Numbered from the stretch's first letter, positions 53,541 to 63,151 are shown. The stretch is DNA of 64,000 nt from Raineya sp964654605 (GCA_964654605.1 CAZZLW010000046.1:67850-131849), one strand, 5' to 3'. Notes: a model not told the origin generated them from the letters alone. A program made the numbers and translations.

Positions 53541-55163
53541 TTATCGTAAATTAACTTTTGCATTATCCTTTCCAGCGGTGGCAGAATGTATCTGTATTTG
53601 TACCTCACCCGAACCTGCAACAATCCAAGAAACTTCCATTTTTTCACCTGCTCCCAAAGGCTTACGAATAACATCTTTCCGCTTGCCCGAAACAATCGTT
53701 TGGCTTTTGCTATGAATTAGCTCAATTTTGAGCTTATCTACGTGGCGGGTTTTTTCACCCAATTCGCTATGAGTTGGTAGCAGTCCTTTGTTGTGAATAT
53801 CGGCAGTGATGCGTGTAAGCCCTCCTGAAAGGCTTTCAGTACGAATATTCGTGATTTGCAAGGCGGGCATTTGCCATAAAAATTCAGTAAAAAATTTGCT
53901 GTGTTTTTCAGTAGTTTCTTTCAGAAAACTCACGGGTGGGTTGTATTTGGCAAAAGGCACAATGCCGCCCACTTCTGCTTTTTTGTTTGGAAAATCAGGG
54001 TGATTGATAGGTTTCCAATCTATGAAAACATTGCTGATTTTATTTGCTTCTGCCCAACGCAAAAATCTTACTTCTTCGTTATCGGTGGCATTTTTCTTGG
54101 CAGTATCTTTGGGTAAAGCCCAAACAGGCGTTCCAAAGCTCAATCTGCCATAATGAAAATAAGCCCAATCGGTAAAGTTTCCGCCTTGTGTAGGCATAGA
54201 AGGATAGCCCTTGATACCCGCTTTCTCGTACAATTTGCTTACTTGCTCGCTCACTTTCACATCTTTTTCTTGCCAACCTGAAATAATCTTTTGGCTGGCT
54301 TTCATTTTATCAAATTTTACAGGTTCGGTGAGGTTATTGACTGCTCCCAACTGAAACACAGCATACACATTTTTGGCTTCATATAAAAAGTCCATCAAAG
54401 CTCTATTTTCAGGTTCAGAAGCGGCGTATTCACCTGCTCCGTCTGTAAAAAACGGATAGTTGAAGGTAAAATTTTTGTTTAGAATGATGCCTCCTTCGCC
54501 ATCCTCGTTCCATTTGCCGTCTTTGTCGTTATCAATGCCCTCGGAAATAAGAATATAAGCACCTCTTTCGCCTTTGGTGGCATCGGCTTTCACCAAAATA
54601 CGGGCATCATCTTTGTGAGATTTATATTCGCCTGTGGCATCTTCAATGCGTAAAAGCGTGATGTAGCCGTCGTTATTCAAATCTTCAAAGCTGTCTTCAT
54701 TGAGTTTGCCGTCGCGGTCATTGTCCGAATTGCTTGCGTTGTGGTTTCTTTCGTATTTTATTTTGGAAAAAGCCTGCTGATAGGCATCGGGATTAAGACA
54801 AGGTATGATGTAAATGGTTTTTTGCTCTAAAATTTTTTGTATGCTATCTTTGGAACTATTTTGTAAAAGATTTTCAGCTATTTGCAAGCTACTTTCTACA
54901 CCTGCCAAATGAAAGGCATCTATGCCCGCAACAATACAAATAGCGGGTTTTTCTTCCGCTTTTCCACCCTTTGTGAGCGAAAGAAGCCAAATTTCTTTCC
55001 CCTGAACACTTTTCCCAATAGCTTTTAGTTGTGCTACATTGCTGTTTCGGGAGGCTAATTGTTTGAGCGAGTTAGAAAGTTGAGAGAAGTCTTTGTAGTC
55101 GTTCTGGGCTTTTAGCGAATAATTTACCCAAAAAAACAATAGTAGAAATGTAAATTTCTGCAT
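53541..55163 (-). CDS. Exported M14-like metallopeptidase with calcium-loop motifs
   Basis: A 540-residue protein with a signal peptide (FTFLLLFFWVNYSLKAQ). The N-terminal half resembles zinc carboxypeptidases (IGKSVQGKEIWLLSLTKG, IYIIPCLNPDAYQQAF). The usual HxxE zinc motif is replaced by FHLAGVES, with more residues between His and Glu, and I could not find the second histidine. Three EF-hand-like loops (DNDRDGKLNED, DLNNDGYITL, DNDKDGKWNED) suggest calcium binding. It may be a divergent or inactive peptidase. Confidence 0.8.
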   Translation of the reverse strand: MQKFTFLLLFFWVNYSLKAQNDYKDFSQLSNSLKQLASRNSNVAQLKAIGKSVQGKEIWLLSLTKGGKAEEKPAICIVAGIDAFHLAGVESSLQIAENLLQNSSKDSIQKILEQKTIYIIPCLNPDAYQQAFSKIKYERNHNASNSDNDRDGKLNEDSFEDLNNDGYITLLRIEDATGEYKSHKDDARILVKADATKGERGAYILISEGIDNDKDGKWNEDGEGGIILNKNFTFNYPFFTDGAGEYAASEPENRALMDFLYEAKNVYAVFQLGAVNNLTEPVKFDKMKASQKIISGWQEKDVKVSEQVSKLYEKAGIKGYPSMPTQGGNFTDWAYFHYGRLSFGTPVWALPKDTAKKNATDNEEVRFLRWAEANKISNVFIDWKPINHPDFPNKKAEVGGIVPFAKYNPPVSFLKETTEKHSKFFTEFLWQMPALQITNIRTESLSGGLTRITADIHNKGLLPTHSELGEKTRHVDKLKIELIHSKSQTIVSGKRKDVIRKPLGAGEKMEVSWIVAGSGEVQIQIHSATAGKDNAKVNLR

Positions 55164-55364
55164 ACAGATTTATGGTTTAATGTTTTGGGATAAAAACGTA
55201 AAACAGGGTAAAATTATTTCGCAAGCAATGCGAAATTGTGTGCTTTTTGAAAGATTAAGTAAAGGTTAAATTTTTGAATTGCAAGTTAAAAATAGAGCTT
55301 ACGTTTCTTTGCATTGATAAAAATTTCTTAATAAAGCATTAAGCCACAAATAACAAGAGGGCTT

Positions 55365-55372
55365 TACTTTTG
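55365..55372 (+). promoter_or_regulatory. Candidate -7 element for the TonB receptor
   Basis: TACTTTTG matches the TAnnTTTG consensus 27 bp before the start codon at 55399. No clear TTTG is seen 19-21 bp upstream, so the call is weak. Confidence 0.4.
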
Positions 55373-55398
55373 CACCAAAATTAAATCAATCAGATTTT

Positions 55399-58251
55399 AT
55401 GAGGTACTTTTCACTATTGTTGTTATTTTTTATTTTTTCTTTTTCTGCTTTAGCTCAAAATACAGGCACTATCAAGGGGCAAATCAAAGATGAAACCGAA
55501 CAAGAGGCAGTAATTGGTGCAAGTGTATTTTTGAAAGGAACTTCAATGGGTAGCACCACAGATGTAGATGGTAATTTTCAGATAAACAATGTTCCCGAAG
55601 GCACTTATACGCTTGTAATTACCTACGTAGGCTACGATACCAAAGAAATTCCTGATTTGAAAGTAGAAGCAGGTAAAATTTTGCTTATCAACACCTCAAT
55701 TGTTCCTGAAAATCAAACCATAGGACAAATTGAAGTAGTAGGTAAAAGAGAAACAGGAACAACTATTGCCGTAATTGCAGAAATCAAAGAAGCCGAGCAG
55801 GTGGCTGTGGGTATAGGCTCGGAACAAATACAAAAAACACAAGACCGCGATGCCGCCCAAGTGCTTCGCCGTATTCCAGGGGTTTCTTTGCAAGAAAATC
55901 GCTTTGCGATTATTCGTGGTTTGCCCCAACGCTATAATGCCGTAATGATTAACGACATTTATGCTCCTTCTACCGAAGTAGATACACGTGCTTTTTCCTT
56001 TGACCTTGTGCCCAGCAATATGATTGATAGGGTACTGATTTTCAAATCAGGTGCCGCCGAATTGCCCGGCGATTTTGCAGGTGGAGCAGTAAAGATTTAC
56101 ACCAAAACCGCTCCCGAAGAAAACTTTACCAACATCAGTATAGGCTACGGATTTAGAACTAATACTACCTTGGAACAAGTACAAGATTATCAGGGTAGTG
56201 GTACAGATTTTTTGGGTTTTGATAACGGACTAAGACGCTTACCTGCCAGCTTTCCGAGCTTTATTAGTAATTCACTTTCTCCTGCGGAAAGAGCTAAATT
56301 AGCTCACGATTTACCATCTGATTTAGGTTTTAGAACCAAAAGGGTATTGCCTGACTTGCGTCTGTCGTATAATATGGGACGCCGTTTCAGGGCGGGTAGC
56401 TGGCAAGTTGCCAATCTTACGGCTATCAATTATGGTAATACACATCAATACTATGATGCAGAATTTAATAATTTCTTACTTGTACAGCCATTCCCACCTC
56501 CTAAATCGGCTTCTTTTGTTGATGCTACCTACACTAATTTTTATCGCTTGGGAATACTGCACAATTGGTCTTTTGTGAAAAATGCCTCTAATCGTATAGA
56601 ACTGAAAACCTTGTTCAATCAGCAAAGTTTCAAGCAGGCTCTTATTCGTAGAGGAGGAGATATTATCAACACCGTAGATAATGAAAATTACTCACAACGC
56701 TTTGAGCAAAAAAGTTTCTTTGGTAGTCAACTGATAGGTAAGCATAATATTGGCGAAAAAACAAATTTCACTTGGATTGCAGGGTTTAACTATACCAACA
56801 AAAGCGAACCCGATTGGCGAAGATTGGTAACTAACCGAAAAACCGGTGCTACTCTTCCTGATGGCTCTCCAGTTCCGTTTCAGCTTTCAATACCAGGGTC
56901 TGGAAACTTGTTTGATGGACGCTATTTCTCTAAGCTCAATGAGTTTGCTTATTCTGCCAGTTTAGCTTTTGAGCGTAAGCTCAACGAAAATTCGGAAGAG
57001 AAACTAACACCTAAAATTCGTTTTGGGGTTTATACAGAGCTAAAAAATCGTGACTTCAAAGCTCGCTATTTCAGTTATTTGGTTTCTCCCACTGCTGACC
57101 CTGCGAATATTCAGGCTATTAAGGAACAACCTCTTTCGCAAGTTTTCCGTCCTGAAAATGTTGATGGTATCAATGGGCTTACTTTTGTAGAGGGAACCAG
57201 CTCAGTAGATTCTTATGATGCCAGCAACTTACTTGCCGCTCCTTATGTGGGGGCTTATATTCCTTTCAAAAGATTCAGTATTACGCCCGGTGTACGTTTA
57301 GAATACAACCTTCAAGAAATTAATACACTCAATCTTTCGGGCAACCCCGAAGGAGCAAGAAATCCTATTTTGAGCATTTTGCCTTCTTTGAATATGACCT
57401 ACAACCTCACTGATAAAAGTTTAATGCGTTTGGCATATTCTCGTAGTGTTAATCGTCCTGAATTTAGAGAACTTGCTCCTTTTATATTCTATGATTTCAA
57501 CCTCAATGCAAGTATTACGGGTAATTCTCGCTTGAAAAATGCTACCATAGATAATGCAGATTTGCGTTGGGAATATTATCCCTCTGCCTCTGAGTTGATT
57601 TCGTTGGGGGCTTTCTACAAGCGTTTTGCCAATCCTATTGAAAACTATTTGCAAAACAATACAGGTGGAGCAGGAACGAATAACTTTGCTTACTCTTTCG
57701 GAAACGCCGTACAAGCTCAGGCTTACGGGGTAGAAGTTGAAGTAAGAAAGCAGTTCTATGGCTCATCTAGCAAGTTTTTTCAGAATTTAGGCGTAGTTGC
57801 CAATGCCTCTTATCTGATAAGCAAGGTGAATGTAGGAAGACAAGTGGATTTAGGACCGAGCGTAGGGGTAGTAGATGTAGATGCGCCTGAAAATCGTACT
57901 TTGGTAGGTCAGTCGCCTTATCTTGTGAATTTTGGTTTGTATTACAATGATGAGGAGAAAGGCTGGCAGGTCAATGCTCTCTACAATGTGGCGGGTCCTC
58001 GCTTGTTCTTGGTGGGTAATTTCAATACCCCAAGTTTTTATGAAAACCAAAGACATATCATAGATTTCAATATTGCTAAAACTTTTGCTCAAAAATTTGA
58101 AGTACGTTTTACAATGCAAGATATTTTGAACCAAAAGTTTAGAGTGGTACAAGATGCTAACTTGAATGCCAAAATTGATAGAGAAGATGGTGATATCAAG
58201 TCATTTAGACCAGGAAGCAACTACTTTTTCATTTTTACCTATAAATTTTAG
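55399..58251 (+). CDS. TonB-dependent outer-membrane receptor
   Basis: A 950-residue receptor with a signal peptide ending FSALAQ. A carboxypeptidase-regulatory-like domain at about 20-110 includes GASVFLKGTSMGSTTDVDG. The plug domain includes RIPGVSLQENRFAIIRGLP and FSFDLVPSNMIDRVLIFKSG. A C-terminal beta-barrel follows and ends FFIFTYKF. It takes up a substrate across the outer membrane with TonB energy; the substrate cannot be read. It lies 24 bp upstream of a lipoprotein gene, in a SusC/SusD-like arrangement without SusD features. Confidence 0.95.
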   Translation: MRYFSLLLLFFIFSFSALAQNTGTIKGQIKDETEQEAVIGASVFLKGTSMGSTTDVDGNFQINNVPEGTYTLVITYVGYDTKEIPDLKVEAGKILLINTSIVPENQTIGQIEVVGKRETGTTIAVIAEIKEAEQVAVGIGSEQIQKTQDRDAAQVLRRIPGVSLQENRFAIIRGLPQRYNAVMINDIYAPSTEVDTRAFSFDLVPSNMIDRVLIFKSGAAELPGDFAGGAVKIYTKTAPEENFTNISIGYGFRTNTTLEQVQDYQGSGTDFLGFDNGLRRLPASFPSFISNSLSPAERAKLAHDLPSDLGFRTKRVLPDLRLSYNMGRRFRAGSWQVANLTAINYGNTHQYYDAEFNNFLLVQPFPPPKSASFVDATYTNFYRLGILHNWSFVKNASNRIELKTLFNQQSFKQALIRRGGDIINTVDNENYSQRFEQKSFFGSQLIGKHNIGEKTNFTWIAGFNYTNKSEPDWRRLVTNRKTGATLPDGSPVPFQLSIPGSGNLFDGRYFSKLNEFAYSASLAFERKLNENSEEKLTPKIRFGVYTELKNRDFKARYFSYLVSPTADPANIQAIKEQPLSQVFRPENVDGINGLTFVEGTSSVDSYDASNLLAAPYVGAYIPFKRFSITPGVRLEYNLQEINTLNLSGNPEGARNPILSILPSLNMTYNLTDKSLMRLAYSRSVNRPEFRELAPFIFYDFNLNASITGNSRLKNATIDNADLRWEYYPSASELISLGAFYKRFANPIENYLQNNTGGAGTNNFAYSFGNAVQAQAYGVEVEVRKQFYGSSSKFFQNLGVVANASYLISKVNVGRQVDLGPSVGVVDVDAPENRTLVGQSPYLVNFGLYYNDEEKGWQVNALYNVAGPRLFLVGNFNTPSFYENQRHIIDFNIAKTFAQKFEVRFTMQDILNQKFRVVQDANLNAKIDREDGDIKSFRPGSNYFFIFTYKF

Positions 58252-58275
58252 TTCTAAAACCCTAAACCCAACAAA

Positions 58276-59652
58276 ATGATGAAAACGTTGTTTTACTCTG
58301 TTATGGCTGTGGCTTTTTTAGCCATTGCAGCTTGTAACAAAAAGAAAGATGAAGGACCCCAAGTGCAAAAAACTCCTGATGGTAAAATTATTGTACAAGG
58401 GGAAATCAAAGGAGAAGTTACTTGGAAGGCTTCTGAAAAGTACCTTTTGAGAGGTTTTGTGTATGTAACCGAAGGTTCAACTTTAACGATTGAGCCTGGT
58501 ACCGTTATTTTTGGTGATAAAGATAGCAAAGGTACTTTGATAGTAGAAAAAGGTGGTAAAATCTTTGCTGAAGGCAGAGCCGATGCTCCTATTGTATTTA
58601 CTTCCAACCTTCCTGCGGGTTCTCGCGGTTATGGCGATTGGGGTGGTGTTGTGATTGCGGGAAATGCCCCTACCAACCAAGTAGGTGCTTCTATGGAAGG
58701 TGGTATTCGTGGTACTTTCGGTGGGAGCGACCCCAACGATAACTCAGGCGTTTTGAAGTATGTACGCATTGAGTTTGCAGGTATTGCTTTTCAGCCTGAT
58801 AAGGAAATCAATGGACTCACTTTATATGGTGTAGGTAGAGGTACGAAAATTGATTATATCCAAGTTTCTTATTGTGGCGACGACTCTTACGAGTGGTTTG
58901 GTGGTACCGTAGATAGTAAGTATTTGGTTGCTCACAGAGGTTGGGACGATGAGTTTGATACTGATTGGGGCTTTACAGGCAAAATTCAGTTCGGTTTCTC
59001 TATTCGTGATAGAAATTTTGCCGATAAATCTACTTCTAATGGTTTTGAATCAGATAACTTTGACCCAGGCTCACCAGGTAACCCTCCTTTTACTGCACCT
59101 GTTTTTGCTAATATTACTTGCTTCCTTGCAGATACAGCATCTGCTATTCCTAATCCAGGCTTGGGTTCAGGTTCTTTTGGTAGAGGTATGCACTTGCGTA
59201 GAAATACGCGTACAAGCGTATTCAATTCTGTCTTTGTTGGTTTCCCCGAAGGATTGCGTTTAGATGGTAACGCTACTTGGGCAAACGTTCAAAGCAATGA
59301 ATTGCAAATGGCTGGGGTAGTAATTGCAGGCTGGACTGGTGGTTCAGGAAACTATGCCCGCTCTGCTAACCCTACAGGTGAAACTCCCAATTTTACTACT
59401 GCCGATGTTCAGACTTGGTACAATACTACCAATACTCGTGCCAATACTGCTGATTTAAGACTTGGAAATATCGGTTCTTTGAATAATCCTCAACGCCTTC
59501 CTAATGCAGGCTCGCCTTTGCTTTCAGGTGCCATTTGGACAGGCAAAGCCAATGATGCTTTCTTTGAAAAAGTAAATTTCCGTGGTGCTTTTGGTACTAA
59601 TGACTGGACACAAGGTTGGACAAACTTCAACCCTCAATCTACCAATTACTAA
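58276..59652 (+). CDS. Surface lipoprotein with a predicted right-handed beta-helix
   Basis: A 458-residue lipoprotein with its cysteine at residue 20 (AFLAIAACNKKKDEG). The chain has turn-rich strands such as LTIEPGTVIFGDKDSKG, DWGGVVIAGNAP and LKYVRIEFAGIAF, suggestive of a right-handed parallel beta-helix. It then has an Asp/Trp-rich region (CGDDSYEWFGGT, HRGWDDEFDTDWG). It lacks a type IX sorting domain. Its position directly after the TonB receptor suggests a binding partner, but the ligand is unknown. Confidence 0.85.
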   Translation: MMKTLFYSVMAVAFLAIAACNKKKDEGPQVQKTPDGKIIVQGEIKGEVTWKASEKYLLRGFVYVTEGSTLTIEPGTVIFGDKDSKGTLIVEKGGKIFAEGRADAPIVFTSNLPAGSRGYGDWGGVVIAGNAPTNQVGASMEGGIRGTFGGSDPNDNSGVLKYVRIEFAGIAFQPDKEINGLTLYGVGRGTKIDYIQVSYCGDDSYEWFGGTVDSKYLVAHRGWDDEFDTDWGFTGKIQFGFSIRDRNFADKSTSNGFESDNFDPGSPGNPPFTAPVFANITCFLADTASAIPNPGLGSGSFGRGMHLRRNTRTSVFNSVFVGFPEGLRLDGNATWANVQSNELQMAGVVIAGWTGGSGNYARSANPTGETPNFTTADVQTWYNTTNTRANTADLRLGNIGSLNNPQRLPNAGSPLLSGAIWTGKANDAFFEKVNFRGAFGTNDWTQGWTNFNPQSTNY

Positions 59653-59683
59653 TAAAATAATCGGTTTTACTTGAAATGTTTTT

Positions 59684-59719
59684 AAGCGTTGAGATTTTCT
59701 CAACGCTTTTCTTTTTTTT
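59684..59719 (+). terminator. Terminator after the beta-helix lipoprotein gene
   Basis: AAGCGTTGAGA and TCTCAACGCTT form a perfect 11-bp stem with a 3-nt loop, followed by a T-rich run. Confidence 0.85.
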
Positions 59720-59749
59720 ACCAAGATTTGTAGGATTTTACAGGATTAC
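59717..59749. repeat. Short dispersed repeat of the TTTACAGGATTTACAAG type, second copy
   Basis: TTACCAAGATTTGTAGGAT followed by TTTACAGGATTAC matches the reverse complement of 5053-5082 with few differences. Confidence 0.5.
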
Positions 59750-59831
59750 AATGATGGAGGGTGTCTAAATTTAGAAAGTAAGATTTTTACTGCAAACCAT
59801 AAAAACCACTATGCTCAAAATCCTTAGTTTC

Positions 59832-59863
59832 TTTGCTTTTCCCGAAATATTGTTGTACCTTTG
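59832..59863 (+). promoter_or_regulatory. Bacteroidota-type promoter for ahcY
   Basis: TTTG at 59832-59835 and TACCTTTG at 59856-59863 are 20 bp apart, an exact consensus match, 27 bp before the start codon at 59890. Confidence 0.8.
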
Positions 59864-59889
59864 TGTGCAAAAATTAAAAATATAAAAAA

Positions 59890-61203
59890 ATGACACATTC
59901 ACAAGAACGTTTGCCTTACAAAGTAAAGGATATGAGCCTTGCGGCTTGGGGTAGAAAAGAAATTCAGCTCGCAGAAGCCGAAATGCCCGGACTTATGGCT
60001 TTGCGTAAAGAATTTGGCGAAAGCAAACCTCTCAAAGGAGCTAGAATCGCAGGCTGTTTGCATATGACTATCCAAACGGCGGTTCTCATTGAAACGCTTG
60101 TAGAACTCGGTGCCGAAGTTTCTTGGTCTTCTTGTAATATTTTTTCCACCCAAGACCACGCCGCCGCCGCTATTGCCTCCGCAGGTATCCCTGTTTTTGC
60201 TTGGAAAGGTATGACCGAAGAAGAATATGAGTGGTGCATAGAGCAAACTCTTTTTGCTTTCCCCAACGGAGAGCCTTTGAATATGATTCTTGATGATGGT
60301 GGCGATTTGACCAATATGGTATTAGACCGCTATCCGCATTTAGTAAAAGGAATTAAAGGGATTTCCGAAGAAACTACTACGGGGGTTCATCGCCTTTATG
60401 AGCGTATGCGTAAAGGTACCTTACCTATTCCTGCTATCAATGTAAATGATTCGGTTACTAAGTCTAAATTTGATAACAAATACGGCTGTCGCGAGTCTTT
60501 GGTTGATGCCATTCGCAGAGCCACAGATGTGATGCTTGCAGGAAAAGTTGCCGTAGTAGCAGGATATGGTGATGTAGGTAAAGGTTCGGCTCAATCGCTT
60601 AGCTCACAAGGCGTAAGAGTAATTGTTACTGAAATTGACCCTATCTGTGCCTTACAAGCCTGTATGGACGGCTATCAGGTGCTTAAAATGGATAATGCTA
60701 TTCCACAAGCCGATATAGTAGTTACTGCTACAGGAAATTGTAAAATTGTTACCGACCGTCATTTCAAAATGATGAAAGATAAAACCATCGTTTGCAATAT
60801 CGGACATTTTGATAATGAAATTGATGTGGCTTGGCTCAATAAAAATTATGGACATACCCGAGATACCATTAAGCCACAAGTAGATAAATACACCATTGAC
60901 GGCAAAGATATTATCTTGCTTGCCGAAGGACGCTTGGTGAATTTAGGTTGTGCTATGGGACACCCTTCCTTTGTGATGTCCAATTCTTTTACCAACCAAA
61001 CCCTTGCTCAAATAGAATTGTGGCAAAATTCTGACAAGTACGAAAATAAAGTGTATGTTCTTCCCAAGCACCTTGACGAGAAAGTGGCTCGTTTGCATCT
61101 TGCTAAATTGGGAGCAGAGCTTGAAGACCTCACAGATGAGCAAGCCGAATACATCGGTGTAAGCAAGAATGGTCCTTTCAAAGCTGAACATTATCGCTAT
61201 TAG
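59890..61203 (+). CDS. ahcY: Adenosylhomocysteinase
   Basis: A 437-residue enzyme of standard length. It has IAGCLHMTIQTAVLIETL, NIFSTQDHAAAAIA, the NAD-binding GYGDVGKGSAQSL, CNIGHFDNEID and a C-terminal lysine-tyrosine end (KAEHYRY). It reversibly hydrolyses S-adenosylhomocysteine to adenosine and homocysteine, relieving product inhibition of methyltransferases. It has its own promoter. Confidence 0.97.
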   Translation: MTHSQERLPYKVKDMSLAAWGRKEIQLAEAEMPGLMALRKEFGESKPLKGARIAGCLHMTIQTAVLIETLVELGAEVSWSSCNIFSTQDHAAAAIASAGIPVFAWKGMTEEEYEWCIEQTLFAFPNGEPLNMILDDGGDLTNMVLDRYPHLVKGIKGISEETTTGVHRLYERMRKGTLPIPAINVNDSVTKSKFDNKYGCRESLVDAIRRATDVMLAGKVAVVAGYGDVGKGSAQSLSSQGVRVIVTEIDPICALQACMDGYQVLKMDNAIPQADIVVTATGNCKIVTDRHFKMMKDKTIVCNIGHFDNEIDVAWLNKNYGHTRDTIKPQVDKYTIDGKDIILLAEGRLVNLGCAMGHPSFVMSNSFTNQTLAQIELWQNSDKYENKVYVLPKHLDEKVARLHLAKLGAELEDLTDEQAEYIGVSKNGPFKAEHYRY

Positions 61204-61240
61204 AATTTTATTAAACCTTCTGATAGATTATTCTTTTCAC

Positions 61241-61270
61241 AAAAAGCCTGCAATATTTTGTAGGCTTTTT
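61241..61270 (+). terminator. Hairpin after ahcY
   Basis: AAAAAGCCTGCA and TGTAGGCTTTTT form a stem with a short AT loop. The T run is within 31 bp of the chosen start of the PolX-like gene. Confidence 0.75.
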
Positions 61271-61300
61271 GCTATATTTGTCCTAAAACCCAAACTTCCT

Positions 61301-62971
61301 GTGCTTACCAACGAAACTATTGCCGAAAAGTTAAATTTTTTTGCCACACTGCTTGAACTGCACGGCGAAAATGAGTTCAAAGTGCGGTCGTATCATTCTG
61401 CTATTTTCAAAATTGAAAAAATTACAGAAAATTTAGCATCGCTTCCGAAAGATACCATTATCAGGCTTTTCGGAAAAAGTATAGGCGAAAAGATTTGGGA
61501 AATCACGCAAACTCAAACCTTTCAAGAACTTGAAAACTTGCTCGCTCAAACTCCACAAGGTCTTTTGAAAATTCTTAAAATCAAAGGATTAGGGACAAAA
61601 AGAGTACGTATCCTTTGGCAAGAAGCAGGCATAACTACTCCCGAAGCATTGTTTGAGGCTTGTGAAAATGATAAAATTTCGCAAATCAAAGGGTTCGGCG
61701 AGAAAATGCAGGAAACCATCAAAAATGGGCTTTTGTTTATCCAACTGAATGCCGAAAAATTGCTCTATGCCGAAGTTTTGCCTATTGAGCAGGCTTTACA
61801 AAACTATTTACAAGCCAGCCCCTCTATCAAACGCTTTCAAGTAGTAGGAGAGTTTAGAAGGTGTTTGGAGGTGATACAGACGCTTGCTTTTGTAGTAGAG
61901 TGTGGGCAAGATTTACATCAATATCTGAATGTTTGTCCTTTTTTAGAGCCTAATCCCGAAAAGTCGGGTATATTTGTATGGCGTGGAAAGGTAAAAGATT
62001 TGCCACTGAAAGTAGAATTTTATTTGGCTAATGAAAATAATTTTGCTGGTCTTGTTTTTTTGCTTTCCGCTTCCGAAAAACATCTTGTTTATGCCTTTCA
62101 AAATCAAACACTTTTAGAAATAGCACAAAAGAATATTTGGCGAAGCGAAAATGAAATTTATGCCAAAGTGGGCTTACCTTATTTGCCACCTGAAATTCGT
62201 GAGGGTATTTTTGAATTTTCATACACTCAGACACCTTTTCTCATTGAAAAACAAGATTTGAAAGGCACTTTGCACGCACATTCCACATACAGCGATGGCA
62301 AACATAGTCTTGCGGAAATGGCAAAAGCCGCTGAAAGTTTTGGTTTTGAGTATTTGGGTATTACTGACCACTCGCAATCAGCGTATTATGCGGGGGGGCT
62401 TTCTGTACAAAAAATTGTACAACAACATCAAGAAATAGAGACGCTCAACCAACAAAATCCTCATTTTAAGATTTTCAAAGGCATTGAAAGTGATATTCTG
62501 GGAAATGGAGATTTAGACTATGATACAGAAATTCTAAAAACTTTTGATTTTGTTGTAGCTTCCATTCATAGTAATTTGAATATGAATGAAGCGAAAGCTA
62601 CGGAAAGGCTTATTAAAGCTATAGAAAATCCATATACTACCATTATTGGGCATCCTACGGGTAGGCTTTTGCTTCGCAGAAAGGGCTATCCGTTGGATAT
62701 GCCGAAAATTATTGATGCCTGTGCAAGCAATGGGGTAGCTTTGGAAATCAATGCTCACCCTATACGTTTGGATTTGGATTGGTATTGGGTGCATAAGGCA
62801 TTAGAAAAAGGTGTTAGAATTAGTATCAATGCTGATGCTCACGACGTAGAGGGGTATCAATATCATCAGTTTGGGGTGCTGGTAGCTCGTAAAGCAGGAC
62901 TCAGCCCCGAAATGTGCTTGAATTGTATGAATAAAGCTGAAATAGAGGCTTTTTTTAGAAGTAAAAAATAA
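61301..62971 (+). CDS. PolX-like protein: HhH, degenerate polymerase core, PHP nuclease domain
   Basis: A 556-residue protein starting at GTG 61301. Residues about 1-80 match the PolX N-terminal helices (FFATLLELHGENEFKVRSYH), and HhH motifs follow (LLKILKIKGLGTKRVRILW). The polymerase core that normally reads GSLRRxxxxxGDxDIL reads GEFRRCLEVIQTLAFVV, so both metal-binding aspartates are missing. The C-terminal PHP domain is intact: HAHSTYSDGKHS, TDHSQSAYYAG, KGIESDILGNGDLD, ASIHSN, GHPTGR and NADAHDVE. It probably acts as a nuclease rather than a polymerase. A TATATTTG box lies at 61274-61281. Confidence 0.85.
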   Translation: MLTNETIAEKLNFFATLLELHGENEFKVRSYHSAIFKIEKITENLASLPKDTIIRLFGKSIGEKIWEITQTQTFQELENLLAQTPQGLLKILKIKGLGTKRVRILWQEAGITTPEALFEACENDKISQIKGFGEKMQETIKNGLLFIQLNAEKLLYAEVLPIEQALQNYLQASPSIKRFQVVGEFRRCLEVIQTLAFVVECGQDLHQYLNVCPFLEPNPEKSGIFVWRGKVKDLPLKVEFYLANENNFAGLVFLLSASEKHLVYAFQNQTLLEIAQKNIWRSENEIYAKVGLPYLPPEIREGIFEFSYTQTPFLIEKQDLKGTLHAHSTYSDGKHSLAEMAKAAESFGFEYLGITDHSQSAYYAGGLSVQKIVQQHQEIETLNQQNPHFKIFKGIESDILGNGDLDYDTEILKTFDFVVASIHSNLNMNEAKATERLIKAIENPYTTIIGHPTGRLLLRRKGYPLDMPKIIDACASNGVALEINAHPIRLDLDWYWVHKALEKGVRISINADAHDVEGYQYHQFGVLVARKAGLSPEMCLNCMNKAEIEAFFRSKK

Positions 62972-63081
62972 ATGAGTTTGGAGTTCAAGCCTTTATGGGG
63001 CTTTATTTCTCATTTTTTGTATCAGATGTCTAAATGCTTCTTCTTTCCTTTTTTATACACAAATTAGGCTTAAATAATTAC
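62972..63081 (+). repeat. Dispersed 3'-end element, copy E (degenerate)
   Basis: It starts at the stop of the PolX-like gene and keeps TTCAAGCCTTTATGGGGCTT (the hairpin), TTTCTCATTTTTTGTATC, the ATGTCTAAAT region and a right end GCTTAAATAATTAC. The left end is lost. Unlike the other copies, its left side faces the upstream gene. Confidence 0.6.
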
Positions 63082-63151
63082 GAAAAACCTCCTATTTTCG
63101 GTATATTTTCTGAAAAATGCGTATTTTGGTGCATAATATCTTGGATTTTCT

